Assembly: GCF_013266755.1 (NCBI RefSeq)
Contig: NZ_JABRWJ010000010.1
Coordinates: forward strand, 207,397 to 271,396
Source of the DNA: Pseudaquabacterium terrae
Lineage (GTDB): Bacteria; Pseudomonadota; Gammaproteobacteria; Burkholderiales; Burkholderiaceae_C
Reading direction: 5' to 3'
Length of the DNA stretch: 64,000 nucleotides
Under the pieces are notes generated by a model that ran no database searches, was not told the origin of the DNA, and saw only the letters and a program-made list of their open reading frames with translations. Positions 18,065 through 26,270 of this stretch are shown piece by piece; the first letter of the stretch is position 1; the number at the start of each line of letters is the position of its first letter. The position numbers and the translations under genes were made by a program.

Positions 18065-18323
18065 CCGCGAGTTCCACCTGACGCTGGCCGAGGTCACCGG
18101 CAACGCGGTGCTGGTGCGGCTCGTCGCCGAGTTGTTCGACGAGCGGCACAGCCCGATCTCGGCCAAGATCAGCTCGCGCTTCGAAAGCACGCGGACCTGG
18201 AAGGCCGCGCTCGCCGAACACGAGGCGGTGCTGGCGGCCATCGAGGCCCGCGACCCGATCGCCGCGCAGGCGGCGATGCGCGCGCATCTGCGCGCTTCCA
18301 CGCTGCGCTGGGTGGGCGCGTGA
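18065..18323 (+). pseudogene. GntR/FadR-type regulator, C-terminal (FCD) fragment
   Basis: In the frame ending at TGA 18321-18323, the translation is REFHLTLAEVTGNAVLVRLV then AELFDERHSPISAKISSRFES and a C-terminal AAMRAHLRAS. This matches the effector-binding FCD domain of FadR-family regulators that control hexuronate and aldonate genes. The winged-helix DNA-binding half is missing. The fragment is abutted directly to the truncated mutarotase upstream, a deletion junction rather than a designed fusion, since the frames differ. Confidence 0.8.
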
Positions 18324-18494
18324 GGCTCGGGCGGCGGGCCGCCAGCGCGGGCTGGCAATCGCGGTTCGGCAGCAGCTCGCACGCGGGCCACGAAGTCGCC
18401 GTGCGTGGGCATTTCATCCACCGTGCCGGCGATGGCCGCGTGAGGAACGATCAGGCGGCCGACCGCATCCATGAGAGTGCGACTTGCTGGTTGA

Positions 18495-18541
18495 TCCAGC
18501 GCCATCCGATTGATGCCCTTGAGCAACTGCTGGTGTCCCGC
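18495..18541 (-). pseudogene. ROK-family regulator, N-terminal snippet in inverted orientation
   Basis: On the minus strand the sequence reads AGHQQLLKGINRMAL. This resembles the conserved start of ROK-family repressors (a G-x-QQLLK-x-NR pattern) just before their helix-turn-helix. It lies head-on against a plus-strand piece of the C-terminal half of a ROK protein beginning near 18545. The short length limits certainty, but both parts of one protein family meeting in opposite orientation implies a local inversion. Confidence 0.5.
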
Positions 18542-18544
18542 CGC

Positions 18545-18812
18545 TTCCGATCCCCTGGCCGAAGTGCAGCGGCGCCTGGGCGCCGATGACGCCGAGACGC
18601 AGCGCGCGGCGAAGAAGGCGGGCACCTACCTGGGCGTGCTGCTGCAGAACCTGGCCGCGGCCTATGACCCGGGCTGCATCGTGCTGGGCGGCGCGGCAAT
18701 CGAGCTGGGCGAGGCCTTCGTGCAGCCGGCGTTGCGCACGCTGAACGACTACGCCGCGTCGGACGGCCTCACGCCGCCGCCGGTGCGCATCTCGCGAGCG
18801 ACGCCAGCGCGC
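18545..18812 (+). pseudogene. ROK-family protein, C-terminal fragment
   Basis: The plus-strand frame reads DPLAEVQRRLGADDAETQRA, then GTYLGVLLQNLAAAYDPGCI and VLGGAAIELGEAFVQPALRTL. This corresponds to the last quarter of ROK-family transcriptional regulators/sugar kinases. No start codon or N-terminal domain is attached; coding similarity fades at about 18812, immediately before the reductase gene on the other strand. It is read as a decayed regulator of the former sugar-acid locus. Confidence 0.75.
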
Positions 18813-18823
18813 AACCCAAAGTG

Positions 18824-19846
18824 TCAGATGTCGAGCACGAGCTGCGCGGACTTCGCGCGCGAAACGCAGATCATGATCTTGTCCCCGGCCTTGCGCTCCT
18901 TGTCGCTGAGGAACGCGTCACGATGGTCGGGCGTGCCGGCAATGACGCCGGTCAGGCAGGTGCCGCAGACGCCCTCGCGGCACGAGGTGACGACGTCGAT
19001 GCCGTGCGCGCACAGCGCGTCGGCGATGCTGTCGTCGGCGGCCACCGCAATCGTGCGCTTCGAGCGCTCCAGCTTGACCTCGAACGCGCGGTTCGGCGCC
19101 GCCTCGGCGGCCGGGTCAGCGCCGAAGTATTCGACGTGAATCGCCTCGGACGGCCAGATGCCGGCGATGACGTCGTCGATGACCGCCGTAAAGCGGCGCG
19201 GGCCGCACATGTAGAGGTGGTGGCCCGGAGGGTGTTGCCACAGCAGCCGCCGCAGCAGCTCGCGCAGCCGCCCGCCGACGGCGTGGTGGAAGCTCACGCC
19301 GCCGGCGTACGGCGGCGCAGAAAGCACTTGGTGGAACGCGGTCTCGGCGATCGAGCGCGTGAAGTAATGCAGCTCGTACGAGGCGCCGCGAGCCTGCAGC
19401 TCCTGCACCATCGCGAACAGCGGCGTGATCCCGATTCCGGCGGCGATCAGCACGTGGTGGCGCGCGCCGTCGACGAGCGCGAAGTGGTTGCGCGGGCCGC
19501 CGATGACGAGCGTGTCGCCGACCCTCACGCGCTGGTGCATCGCGCGCGAGCCGCCGCGCGAGTCGGGCTCGTTCTTGACCGCAATGTGGTACGCGTCGCG
19601 TGCGCCGGGCGCGCCGCACAGCGAGTAGGGGCGCACGGTCTCGTCGTCGAGCCGCATGTCGATGTGCGCGCCGGCGCTCCAGGCGGGCAGCGCAGAGCCG
19701 TCGGCGCTCACGAGCTCGAACGACTTGATGTCGACAGTCTCGTCGACGATGCGCCGCACGCGCACCTTCAGCGCCGGGGCGAGCGTATGCACCGGGCGGC
19801 GGCTGCGCAGCCAACTGCGGATGCCGTTCCAGGCGAGCACGATCAC
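18824..19846 (-). CDS. Flavin/2Fe-2S oxidoreductase (phthalate-dioxygenase-reductase type)
   Basis: A 340-residue protein in the order FMN/FAD-binding barrel (RPYSLCGAP), nucleotide-binding domain (LIAAGIGITPLFAMVQEL, MCGPRRF) and C-terminal plant-type ferredoxin. The ferredoxin has cysteines in SCREGVCGTC and a final ICVSRA. This architecture is that of reductases feeding Rieske oxygenases, yet no oxygenase is adjacent. The gene starts with GTG overlapping the stop of the DUF4198 gene (GTGA at 19843-19846), so both are translated together. Coupling to a metal-handling operon suggests another electron acceptor, possibly a ferric chelate; that is inference. Confidence 0.85.
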   Translation of the reverse strand: MIVLAWNGIRSWLRSRRPVHTLAPALKVRVRRIVDETVDIKSFELVSADGSALPAWSAGAHIDMRLDDETVRPYSLCGAPGARDAYHIAVKNEPDSRGGSRAMHQRVRVGDTLVIGGPRNHFALVDGARHHVLIAAGIGITPLFAMVQELQARGASYELHYFTRSIAETAFHQVLSAPPYAGGVSFHHAVGGRLRELLRRLLWQHPPGHHLYMCGPRRFTAVIDDVIAGIWPSEAIHVEYFGADPAAEAAPNRAFEVKLERSKRTIAVAADDSIADALCAHGIDVVTSCREGVCGTCLTGVIAGTPDHRDAFLSDKERKAGDKIMICVSRAKSAQLVLDI

Positions 19847-20583
19847 TCGGGCAGGTGCGGCAGCACGAACGACAGCGTCGCGAGGTGTTCGTCGCGATTC
19901 GTCTTCGCAGGATTCGCGGGCGGCGTGGCGAACGTTGCAACGACGACGTTGAGGCCCTGGTTGCGCACCTTGATCGTGGCGGTGCCGTCGGCGCCGGTCT
20001 TCACCGGTTCGGAGTCGGGGTCGGTGACGTAGTCGGGCTGCACGCTGGCGCCCTGCACGGGCTTGCCTTCATACAGCACCCGGACCGTGAGTGCCTGGCC
20101 CATCTGCTCAGGCAGTTGCTTCACGAGCGGCACGATCTGCAGCTTGTGGGCGTGCAGCACGGGCGGCGCCACATTCAGCCGGCGCAGGTGGACCGTGTAC
20201 TTGACGGTGTGCTCGCTGATCGTCGCATCGGGCACCTCGTCCTTGCCCTTGTTGTGCCACTTGCCGTCGGGCGTCTTGCACCACAGGCCGTTGTCGAGGA
20301 TGGCGGCGACGATTGCCGGCTGGTTGTCGGTGTTCAGCACGAGCAGCGGCCCGTTGGGAGCGAGCTGCGTCGGCACCTCCTTGCCGTTCTCGTCGTAAGC
20401 CGCGACGGTCTTCACCTTGGGCAGGCGCTTCACTGCGTCGAGGTCCTCCGCGCCGACACCGTAGATCAGTGCGAGCTGGTTCGAGCGCTGTGCGAACCAG
20501 ATGCCATGGGCCTGTGCCACGGTCGCGGCGCCCAGGCCCGCAATCACGCTCGCCACGAGGGCAAGCTTGCCGAGAGTCTTCAT
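19843..20583 (-). CDS. DUF4198 periplasmic protein
   Basis: A 246-residue exported protein with a signal peptide ending near TVAQAHGIWFAQ. The H-G-I-W stretch right after the cleavage site and a C-terminal Ig-like region (VRVLYEGKPVQGASVQPDY, GADGTATIKV) are typical of DUF4198. This family is often found beside nickel, cobalt or iron uptake genes and may present metals to outer-membrane or inner-membrane transport. AGGAG lies 8 bp before ATG 20583. It heads a two-gene operon with the flavin/2Fe-2S reductase and is divergent from an AraC-PepSY-porin operon. Confidence 0.8.
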   Translation of the reverse strand: MKTLGKLALVASVIAGLGAATVAQAHGIWFAQRSNQLALIYGVGAEDLDAVKRLPKVKTVAAYDENGKEVPTQLAPNGPLLVLNTDNQPAIVAAILDNGLWCKTPDGKWHNKGKDEVPDATISEHTVKYTVHLRRLNVAPPVLHAHKLQIVPLVKQLPEQMGQALTVRVLYEGKPVQGASVQPDYVTDPDSEPVKTGADGTATIKVRNQGLNVVVATFATPPANPAKTNRDEHLATLSFVLPHLPE

Positions 20584-20878
20584 TGCTTCTCCTATCGTCT
20601 GGTGGTTGGAACAAGAAAAACGATCAATCCGGCGCAATTGCAGAGGAAGGATCTTGTGCGTCTTCGCGAGGCGACTCTAGATGCCGTGTCGCGGAGCTTC
20701 TTGGATGGAATTGCTGGGCTTTGCGCGCTACTCGCATTCGAGATTTCGTGCCGATCCACGCCATCACAACGCAATGCTGTGCGTTTGCCGGGACGGCAAT
20801 CGATTTGAAGTTGCTGCTCTCGACTCCTACTCTTGTCCCGTCAGGAAACTGAAAGCAACGCCGCTAAAGGAATCGAAA
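20584..20878. promoter_or_regulatory. Divergent intergenic region between DUF4198 and AraC operons
   Basis: About 295 bp, less GC-rich than its flanks, separate two divergent operons and should hold both promoters. An open frame continues upstream of the AraC start to 20681 without family similarity, so a longer AraC N terminus cannot be ruled out. I found no clear Fur-type box or dyad by eye. Confidence 0.4.
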
Positions 20879-21247
20879 GTGACCAACCATCCGTGCATCG
20901 CCTGGGCCATCACGTACATCGACGAGCATCTCGACGAACGCCTGTCGCTCAATGAGCTGGCCGCCAAGGCCGGACTCAGCGTCTGGCGCTTCTGCGCGGT
21001 GTTCCGGCAACATGCGGGCGACTCGCCGCGCCGCTACATCTGGGGGCTGCGTCTGCAGAAGGTGAAGTCGCTGCTCGCCAGCGGCGAGTCGCCGGCGTCT
21101 GCAGCGCTGCTGGCCGGCTTCTACGACCAGAGTCATCTGTGCAGGTATTTCAAGAACACCTGCGGCATGACGCCGGGCCAGTACATCAGCCGCCAGCGCA
21201 GTGCACAGGCCGCCGCGGACTGCAGCCGTGAACGGGAGGTCGCATGA
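20879..21247 (+). CDS. Short AraC-type DNA-binding regulator
   Basis: A protein of about 122 residues that is essentially one AraC double helix-turn-helix domain: LSLNELAAKAGLSVWRFCAVF for the first helix pair and ASAALLAGFYDQSHLCRYFK for the second, ending TPGQYISRQ. No ligand-binding domain is present if GTG 20879 is the start, which has a weak AAAGG upstream; an earlier ATG near 20774 would add a short non-conserved leader. Its TGA overlaps the ATG of the PepSY gene (ATGA at 21244), so it is likely the local regulator, translationally coupled to its targets. Confidence 0.82.
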   Translation: MTNHPCIAWAITYIDEHLDERLSLNELAAKAGLSVWRFCAVFRQHAGDSPRRYIWGLRLQKVKSLLASGESPASAALLAGFYDQSHLCRYFKNTCGMTPGQYISRQRSAQAAADCSREREVA

Positions 21248-22281
21248 AGCTCGCCTACCAATGGCACGGCCGCTTCGGCTGGGTGCTCGCGCCGCTGCTC
21301 GCGATTCAGGCCTTGGGCGGCGCCGCCCTGTTGTGGATGCAGCCGCTGCCGGCGCCGCAGGAGAGCCCGCCCGCGGTTCAGGCCTGGGCCCAGGCGGTGG
21401 ACCAGGGCCTGGCCGAATTGGCGCGCCGGTATCCGACGGCCAAGTTCGAGTACGTGAATCTGCCGGGCAAAGCGGATGCGCCTGTGAGCGTGCGCCTGCT
21501 CGCCTCGGAATCCAACGAGAGTGGCTGGGCCGAAGTCGATGCATTGCATGGCACGGCCGGCGCACTGCAGCCGGACAGCAGCCAGGCGAGGACGCTTCTG
21601 TACGGCCTGCATGAACGCCTGCTGCTCGCTGACGTCGGACCGTGGCTGCTGCGCGCGATCGCGCTGACCGCATTGGTGCTTGTCGCGATGGGGCTGCGGG
21701 TCTGGTGGCGGGTGCGGCACCTGCCGGCGCGCACGCCGTGGCGGCGCCTGCATCGCCTGGTCGGACCGGTGGTCGTCTTGCCGCTGGCGATGATGCTGGT
21801 CACCGGCTTCGTGCTGCGCTCACCGGACTGGGCGCGCGCGGCATTGTCGGCCTGGCCGGGCCAGGCGGCCGCCGCACCCAGCGTCGCTGCGCCGGCTGCC
21901 AGCGGGCCGCAGGCGGCGACGCTGGGCCAGGCCCTTGCCGCTGCCGCGACAGCGCTGCCGCAGGCGCGCCCCATTCGCATCTACCCGCCCCGCAACGGTG
22001 TGGTGCGCGTTCGGATGCGCGGCGACGAGTGGCATCCCATCGGTCTGAACAACGTGTTCGTGAGCGCAGCCGACGCCTCGGTGCTGCGCATCGTGCGCGC
22101 CGCCGAGCAGCCGCTGAGCGTGCGCTATCTCAACGTCGTCTACCCGCTGCACATCGGCTCGCTGCCCGGCAGCCCGGGCTTGGGGGCCACGCTCGCGGCG
22201 CGCGTGCTGTGGACGCTGCTCGCGCTGGCACTCGCGGGGCTGGCCTTGACGGGCGCGGTGCAGCGCTTGCGGACGAAATGA
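21244..22281 (+). CDS. PepSY-associated inner-membrane protein
   Basis: A 345-residue protein with membrane spans at about 12-30 (WVLAPLLAIQALGGAALLW), 135-155, 175-195 and a C-terminal span. Two periplasmic regions lie between them. The layout and the WHGRFGWVLAPLL start match PepSY-associated TM proteins. Relatives act as inner-membrane ferric reductases in siderophore systems or accompany TonB receptors. Neighbours (AraC, porin, DUF4198, flavin/2Fe-2S reductase) fit a role in metal acquisition or reduction, but no receptor gene is present. Function is inferred. Confidence 0.75.
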   Translation: MKLAYQWHGRFGWVLAPLLAIQALGGAALLWMQPLPAPQESPPAVQAWAQAVDQGLAELARRYPTAKFEYVNLPGKADAPVSVRLLASESNESGWAEVDALHGTAGALQPDSSQARTLLYGLHERLLLADVGPWLLRAIALTALVLVAMGLRVWWRVRHLPARTPWRRLHRLVGPVVVLPLAMMLVTGFVLRSPDWARAALSAWPGQAAAAPSVAAPAASGPQAATLGQALAAAATALPQARPIRIYPPRNGVVRVRMRGDEWHPIGLNNVFVSAADASVLRIVRAAEQPLSVRYLNVVYPLHIGSLPGSPGLGATLAARVLWTLLALALAGLALTGAVQRLRTK

Positions 22282-22312
22282 AAACCCCGACAACCTTTTG
22301 GAGACAAATCGA

Positions 22313-23419
22313 ATGCCATCGAAATTGACCGCATTGAAAGCGATCGTGCCTGCCGTCCTCGCGACTTCGTTCGCCGGAACCGCTTTCGCTCAGTCCAACG
22401 TGACCCTGTTCGGTGCCGTGGACCTGGCCGTGGCACATGGTTCCGGCAGCGTTTCGAACCAGACTCAACTGGCCAATGGCTACCTTGCCGCCTCCCGGCT
22501 CGCCTTCAAGGGCTTCGAGGACCTTGGTGACGGCCTCAAGGCCGGATTCTGGCTGGAAAGCGGCTTCAACGCCGACACCGGCAGCGGCCAGATCACCAAC
22601 TCCAATAACCAGTCCTCCGGTATTGGAGGCAATGGGGGTCTGACGTTCAACCGCCGTTCGCATGTCAGCCTGGGAGGCAACTGGGGTGAGATTCGCCTCG
22701 GCCGCGACTTCGTGCCGCAGTACCTGAATATCGCCGACTTCGATCCATTCGACCTCAGCGGCAGCGGAGGCAGCCAGGTGTTGAATTCCGCGATCACCGG
22801 CCCGACCCTGGTCCGCGCCTCCAACAGCGTGTCGTATCTCTACGGTCATGGATTCAATGCCGCCGCGATCGGATATGGGCCCGGGGGATTCAATGGCTCC
22901 GGCATCCAATTCCACGCCATGGTTTACCTGGGTGAAAATCCCAGTGGTACCGCCACCGCCAAGGATGGCACCGGCCATGGCATCCGCGCCGTCTACTCGA
23001 CCGGCAAGTTCACGGTCTCCGGCGCAACCAGCCGGACTCGCTACGCAGCGGGCGAGGTCCGGCAGAGCAATGCGGGCGCGAGCTACAACTTCGGTGGGGC
23101 CCACGTCATGGGCATGGTCGAATGGGACCGGAAAGGCGCGATCAGCGCCAAGGGCTGGCTGGCGGGCGCGCTGGTCCCCGCCGGCGTCGGCACCATCCGG
23201 GTTGCGTACTCGCGTTACGGCACTGATGCGGCAGGCAGCCCGACGGCCAGGAAGTGGAGTGTTGGTTATGTCCATCCGTTGTCGAAGCGCACGGCCTTGT
23301 ATACGGCCGCCGCTCACGTGAGCAACGAGGGCGCGTCTGCCTCAGCCCTGAACGGCGCCGTGACGGCCCCGGGCCAGTCATCCAACGGATTCGACTTCGG
23401 GGTCAAGCACAGCTTCTAG
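22313..23419 (+). CDS. Gram-negative porin (Omp32/OpcP type)
   Basis: A 368-residue outer-membrane porin. The signal peptide ends AFA-QSNVTLFGAVDLAV. Porin motifs include LAFKGFEDLGDGLKAGFWLE, a FNRRSHVSLGGNWGEIRLGRD strand pair and the terminal aromatic residue in FDFGVKHSF needed for barrel insertion. It is preceded by GGAGA and ATG 22313 (TTG 22298 is a less likely start). It follows the PepSY gene by 31 bp and is probably co-transcribed, linking outer- and inner-membrane steps of the same locus. Confidence 0.9.
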   Translation: MPSKLTALKAIVPAVLATSFAGTAFAQSNVTLFGAVDLAVAHGSGSVSNQTQLANGYLAASRLAFKGFEDLGDGLKAGFWLESGFNADTGSGQITNSNNQSSGIGGNGGLTFNRRSHVSLGGNWGEIRLGRDFVPQYLNIADFDPFDLSGSGGSQVLNSAITGPTLVRASNSVSYLYGHGFNAAAIGYGPGGFNGSGIQFHAMVYLGENPSGTATAKDGTGHGIRAVYSTGKFTVSGATSRTRYAAGEVRQSNAGASYNFGGAHVMGMVEWDRKGAISAKGWLAGALVPAGVGTIRVAYSRYGTDAAGSPTARKWSVGYVHPLSKRTALYTAAAHVSNEGASASALNGAVTAPGQSSNGFDFGVKHSF

Positions 23420-23436
23420 CGCTGCGCGCGCGGTGC

Positions 23437-24099
23437 TCAGTCCGCGCCGAAGGCGAGGCTCAAGCCGATCGTCCAGTTCGAGGGCGCCGGTCCCGCCAGA
23501 CGGTGGGACCGGCTCATGTCCACGCTCCAGTGTTCCGCCGCCAGCCAGCGTACGCCGGCGCGCGTGAAGTGCGTCGCCTGCTCTCGGTAGCGCTCCGCGG
23601 TCAGCCACCAGTCCTGCGTCGGCATCCATTCGGCCGCAATGCCGCCGCGCTTCTCGCCTTCGCCGCCGTTAAAAAAATCGCGCCCCGCATTGGCATGAAA
23701 GGCAAGCTTGTCGCGTGGCCGCCAGGTGGCGAGCGCCAGCGCGCTCACGCCCTGGTACCGCGGCCGCAGGTGCGCCTGCCAGACCGGTTGTGCCACCACG
23801 CCGACGCTCAGGCTCTGCGTTACTGCATGAGCCCACTTCACCTCCAGGCCCCACGCCGTCGCCGAAGCGCCCTGGTCGCGCGTGTATTCCGCCGCGGCAC
23901 CGAGCTGCACGGGACCGAGCCGGCACGCGCCGCCGACGTGCAGCAGGCGGACACCGCCCTGGGCGCGGCTCGCCCAGTTCTCCTGTTCGCAGGCGCCCGC
24001 CGGCAGAATGTCAGCGTCGTCGACCGAATGGTGGCCGCCCGCGCCATGCGCCAGCAGCGGGGCGGCCAGCAGGCCGGCCAGGAGTGTTGTGAGATTCAT
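23437..24099 (-). CDS. Putative outer-membrane or periplasmic protein of unknown function
   Basis: A 220-residue protein with signal peptide MNLTTLLAGLLAAPLLAHGA. Many alternating hydrophobic/aromatic stretches (VGVVAQPVWQAHLRPRY, KLAFHANAGRDFF, HWSVDMSRSHRLAG) end in NWTIGLSLAFGAD, suggesting a small beta-barrel. The mature start has His and acidic residues (GGHHSVDDAD). It converges on the porin gene. I do not recognise a named family. Confidence 0.6.
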   Translation of the reverse strand: MNLTTLLAGLLAAPLLAHGAGGHHSVDDADILPAGACEQENWASRAQGGVRLLHVGGACRLGPVQLGAAAEYTRDQGASATAWGLEVKWAHAVTQSLSVGVVAQPVWQAHLRPRYQGVSALALATWRPRDKLAFHANAGRDFFNGGEGEKRGGIAAEWMPTQDWWLTAERYREQATHFTRAGVRWLAAEHWSVDMSRSHRLAGPAPSNWTIGLSLAFGAD

Positions 24100-24120
24100 G
24101 GGCTCCTCAAGAATTGAAAT

Positions 24121-24345
24121 TCAGCGATCGCAGGAGGCCATCACCGGGAACGCGTAGTCGCGTCCCATCAGCGCGCGGGCAAACAGGTAGTCGTTGCGGC
24201 TGCGCTCATCGAGTGCATCCAGGTCGACACGACCTGCTGAATCGCAAGGAAACGCCAGCGACTTGCGGTCGTTGCGCCGGTGAACAAAACGCAGTTCGAC
24301 TCTCGCCGGCCGGTGGGCTGAAGGGGGGAAGATGCGGTCCGTCAT
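24121..24345 (-). CDS. Small hypothetical protein, 74 residues
   Basis: The ATG at 24345 has GGAG about 9 bp upstream. The protein is basic at its start and contains RVELRFVHRRNDRKSLAFPC and DERSRNDYLFARALMGRDYA. It has no signal peptide or membrane span. It lies 21 bp downstream of the putative barrel gene start on the same strand. No function can be assigned. Confidence 0.5.
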   Translation of the reverse strand: MTDRIFPPSAHRPARVELRFVHRRNDRKSLAFPCDSAGRVDLDALDERSRNDYLFARALMGRDYAFPVMASCDR

Positions 24346-24585
24346 TGCATTTCTCCGACTGCCTGTGTTGCAAGAAGGATAGGTGAGCAGCCGCAGCGCT
24401 TCTTGCCGTTGTGTGCTGTCCGGCGGCATATCCTGCGAAATCCCACGGCCCTCGCGGCACGCCGTGACTGCGGCGGGATCGTCCGCACGATGTGCCGCTG
24501 GCGGGCCGAACAACGGCACGGAGGGCCTGCCGCAGGCCATCGTTGCGGCACATCGTGCAGGCATCCGAGGCCGAGAATCTGCTGG

Positions 24586-25893
24586 ATGAACATTGCCTCG
24601 ACCCGACACCGCATCGTGATCGTCGGCGGCGGCGCCGGCGGTCTGGAGCTCGCCACGCGCCTGGGCGATCGTATCGGCCACGCAGTCGACATCACGCTGA
24701 TCGACCGCAATCGCACGCATGTGTGGAAGCCCAAACTGCACGAGATCGCTGCCGGCAGCATGGACTTCGCGGTCCATGAGGTGGACTACCTGGCGCACGC
24801 GCACGGGCACCGGTTCCGATACCGCATCGGCGAGATGACGGGGCTGGACCGTGAGGGTCGGCGCGTTCTCGTCGCTCCATCACACGACGCGGAGGGCCGC
24901 GAGATCACGCCGCAGCGCGAGTTCGGCTATGACACGCTCGTCATTGCGGTCGGCAGCCGCAGCAACGATTTCGGCACGCCCGGCGTGACGGAGCATGCGA
25001 TGAAGCTGGAGTCGCAGGTCGACGCGCGACGTTTCCATGCCCGCATGGTCGATGCCTGCATCCGTGCCCATGCGCAAGCAGCGCCGCTGCGCCCCGAGCA
25101 GCTGAAGATGGTCATCATCGGTGCCGGCGCCACCGGCGTGGAGCTGGGCGCCGAATTGCACAGAACGATGCGGGAGGTTCTGGCCTATGGCCTCGATCGC
25201 GTCGATCCGGACAAGGACCTGCGGGTGTCGTTGATCGAAGCGTCGGACCGCGTGCTGCCGGCGTTGCCGCCGCGACTGTCCTGCGTCACGCAGGCGCTGT
25301 TGACCCAATTGGGCGTCAAGGTGAATACCAGCGTGCGCGTGGCCGAGGTGCTGCGTGACGGCGTGCGGCTGGTGGATGGTCGAGTGCTGCCGGCCGAGCT
25401 CGTTGTATGGGCCGCCGGCGTCAAGGCGCCGGATTTCCTCCAGCACCTGGGGCTGGAAACGAACGGCGTCCATCAGCTGGTCGTGCGCCCGACGCTGCAG
25501 ACCACGCGCGACGACAACATCTTTGCGTTCGGTGACTGCGCGGCATGCCCGTGGCGCGACGGCACGGTCCCGCCTCGAGCGCAGGCCGCGCATCAGCAGG
25601 CGCTGCATCTGTACAAGCAGATTCGCAGGCGACTTGTCGGCAAGCCGCTGCAGGAGTACCGCTACCGCGACTTTGGATCGTTGGTGTCGCTGGGCAAGTT
25701 CGGGACGGTCGGCAACATGATCGGCGGCCTCGTTGGCCGCAACTTCATGGTGGAAGGCGCATTCGCCCGCCTGATGTACCTGTCGCCCTACAAGAAGCAC
25801 GAGCTGACACTGCACGGCACCGCCAAGGTGGCGCTGGAAACGCTGTCCCGCGGCATCGCGCGGCGCACCCGTCCGCTCGTCAAGCTGCATTGA
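24586..25893 (+). CDS. ndh: Type II NADH dehydrogenase (NDH-2)
   Basis: A 435-residue membrane-associated flavoprotein with two dinucleotide-binding motifs: FAD IVIVGGGAGGLELATRLG at the start and NADH MVIIGAGATGVELGAEL near residue 170. It also has the quinone-side ENIFAFGDCA-like IFAFGDCAACPW and the C-terminal amphipathic region of NDH-2. It passes electrons from NADH to the quinone pool without proton pumping. ATG 24586 is chosen because the FAD motif begins within ten residues; a longer upstream frame is an overlap. It stands alone in its orientation. Confidence 0.9.
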   Translation: MNIASTRHRIVIVGGGAGGLELATRLGDRIGHAVDITLIDRNRTHVWKPKLHEIAAGSMDFAVHEVDYLAHAHGHRFRYRIGEMTGLDREGRRVLVAPSHDAEGREITPQREFGYDTLVIAVGSRSNDFGTPGVTEHAMKLESQVDARRFHARMVDACIRAHAQAAPLRPEQLKMVIIGAGATGVELGAELHRTMREVLAYGLDRVDPDKDLRVSLIEASDRVLPALPPRLSCVTQALLTQLGVKVNTSVRVAEVLRDGVRLVDGRVLPAELVVWAAGVKAPDFLQHLGLETNGVHQLVVRPTLQTTRDDNIFAFGDCAACPWRDGTVPPRAQAAHQQALHLYKQIRRRLVGKPLQEYRYRDFGSLVSLGKFGTVGNMIGGLVGRNFMVEGAFARLMYLSPYKKHELTLHGTAKVALETLSRGIARRTRPLVKLH

Positions 25894-26002
25894 CGCCAGG
25901 TGACTCGTTGGCGCGGGGTCGGCCGCCACAAGAAGCGCAAATGAGCTCGCGCCGTTCGCGGTCGGCAGCACTGACATCGCGCTCGCCTGCCGGCTTTTGG
26001 CT

Positions 26003-26266
26003 GATCAAGCCGATCATGGACGGCATCGACAGGGCCGATCCCGTCAGGAACAGGGCCAGGATGGCCCCTGGCACCGACAGCACCAGGGCGCTCAGGATCG
26101 TGCCGGGCTGCGCGAAGTCCTTGAGCAGCAGCACCAGGACCATGTAGATGCACAGCACGCCGGTCAGCATCGCGACGCCGAAGCCGACGGCCAGTTCACC
26201 GAACTCCTCGGCGTCACGCGCCGCGTTCGGTCCCGGCGCGCGATGACGATGTAGTCGACCAGCAGG
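26003..26266 (-). pseudogene. RND efflux transporter fragments, inverted and out of order
   Basis: On the minus strand 26218-26003 translates as RDAEEFGELAVGFGVAMLTG through LLLKDFAQPGTILSAL to SMPSMIGLI, a late transmembrane block of an AcrB-like RND pump. A second minus-strand snippet, LLVDYIVIARRDR at about 26266-26228, belongs after that block in a normal pump but here lies before it and in another frame. The next part of the same protein lies on the plus strand from 26271. The gene is scrambled and non-functional. Confidence 0.8.
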
Positions 26267-26270
26267 CCAT

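Noticed and set aside
18340..18480. Minus-strand continuation LMDAVGRLIVPHAAIAGTVD as a gene
   Set aside because: It reads as plausible protein but has no recognised family and is bounded by remnants. Too little to annotate beyond the ROK snippet.
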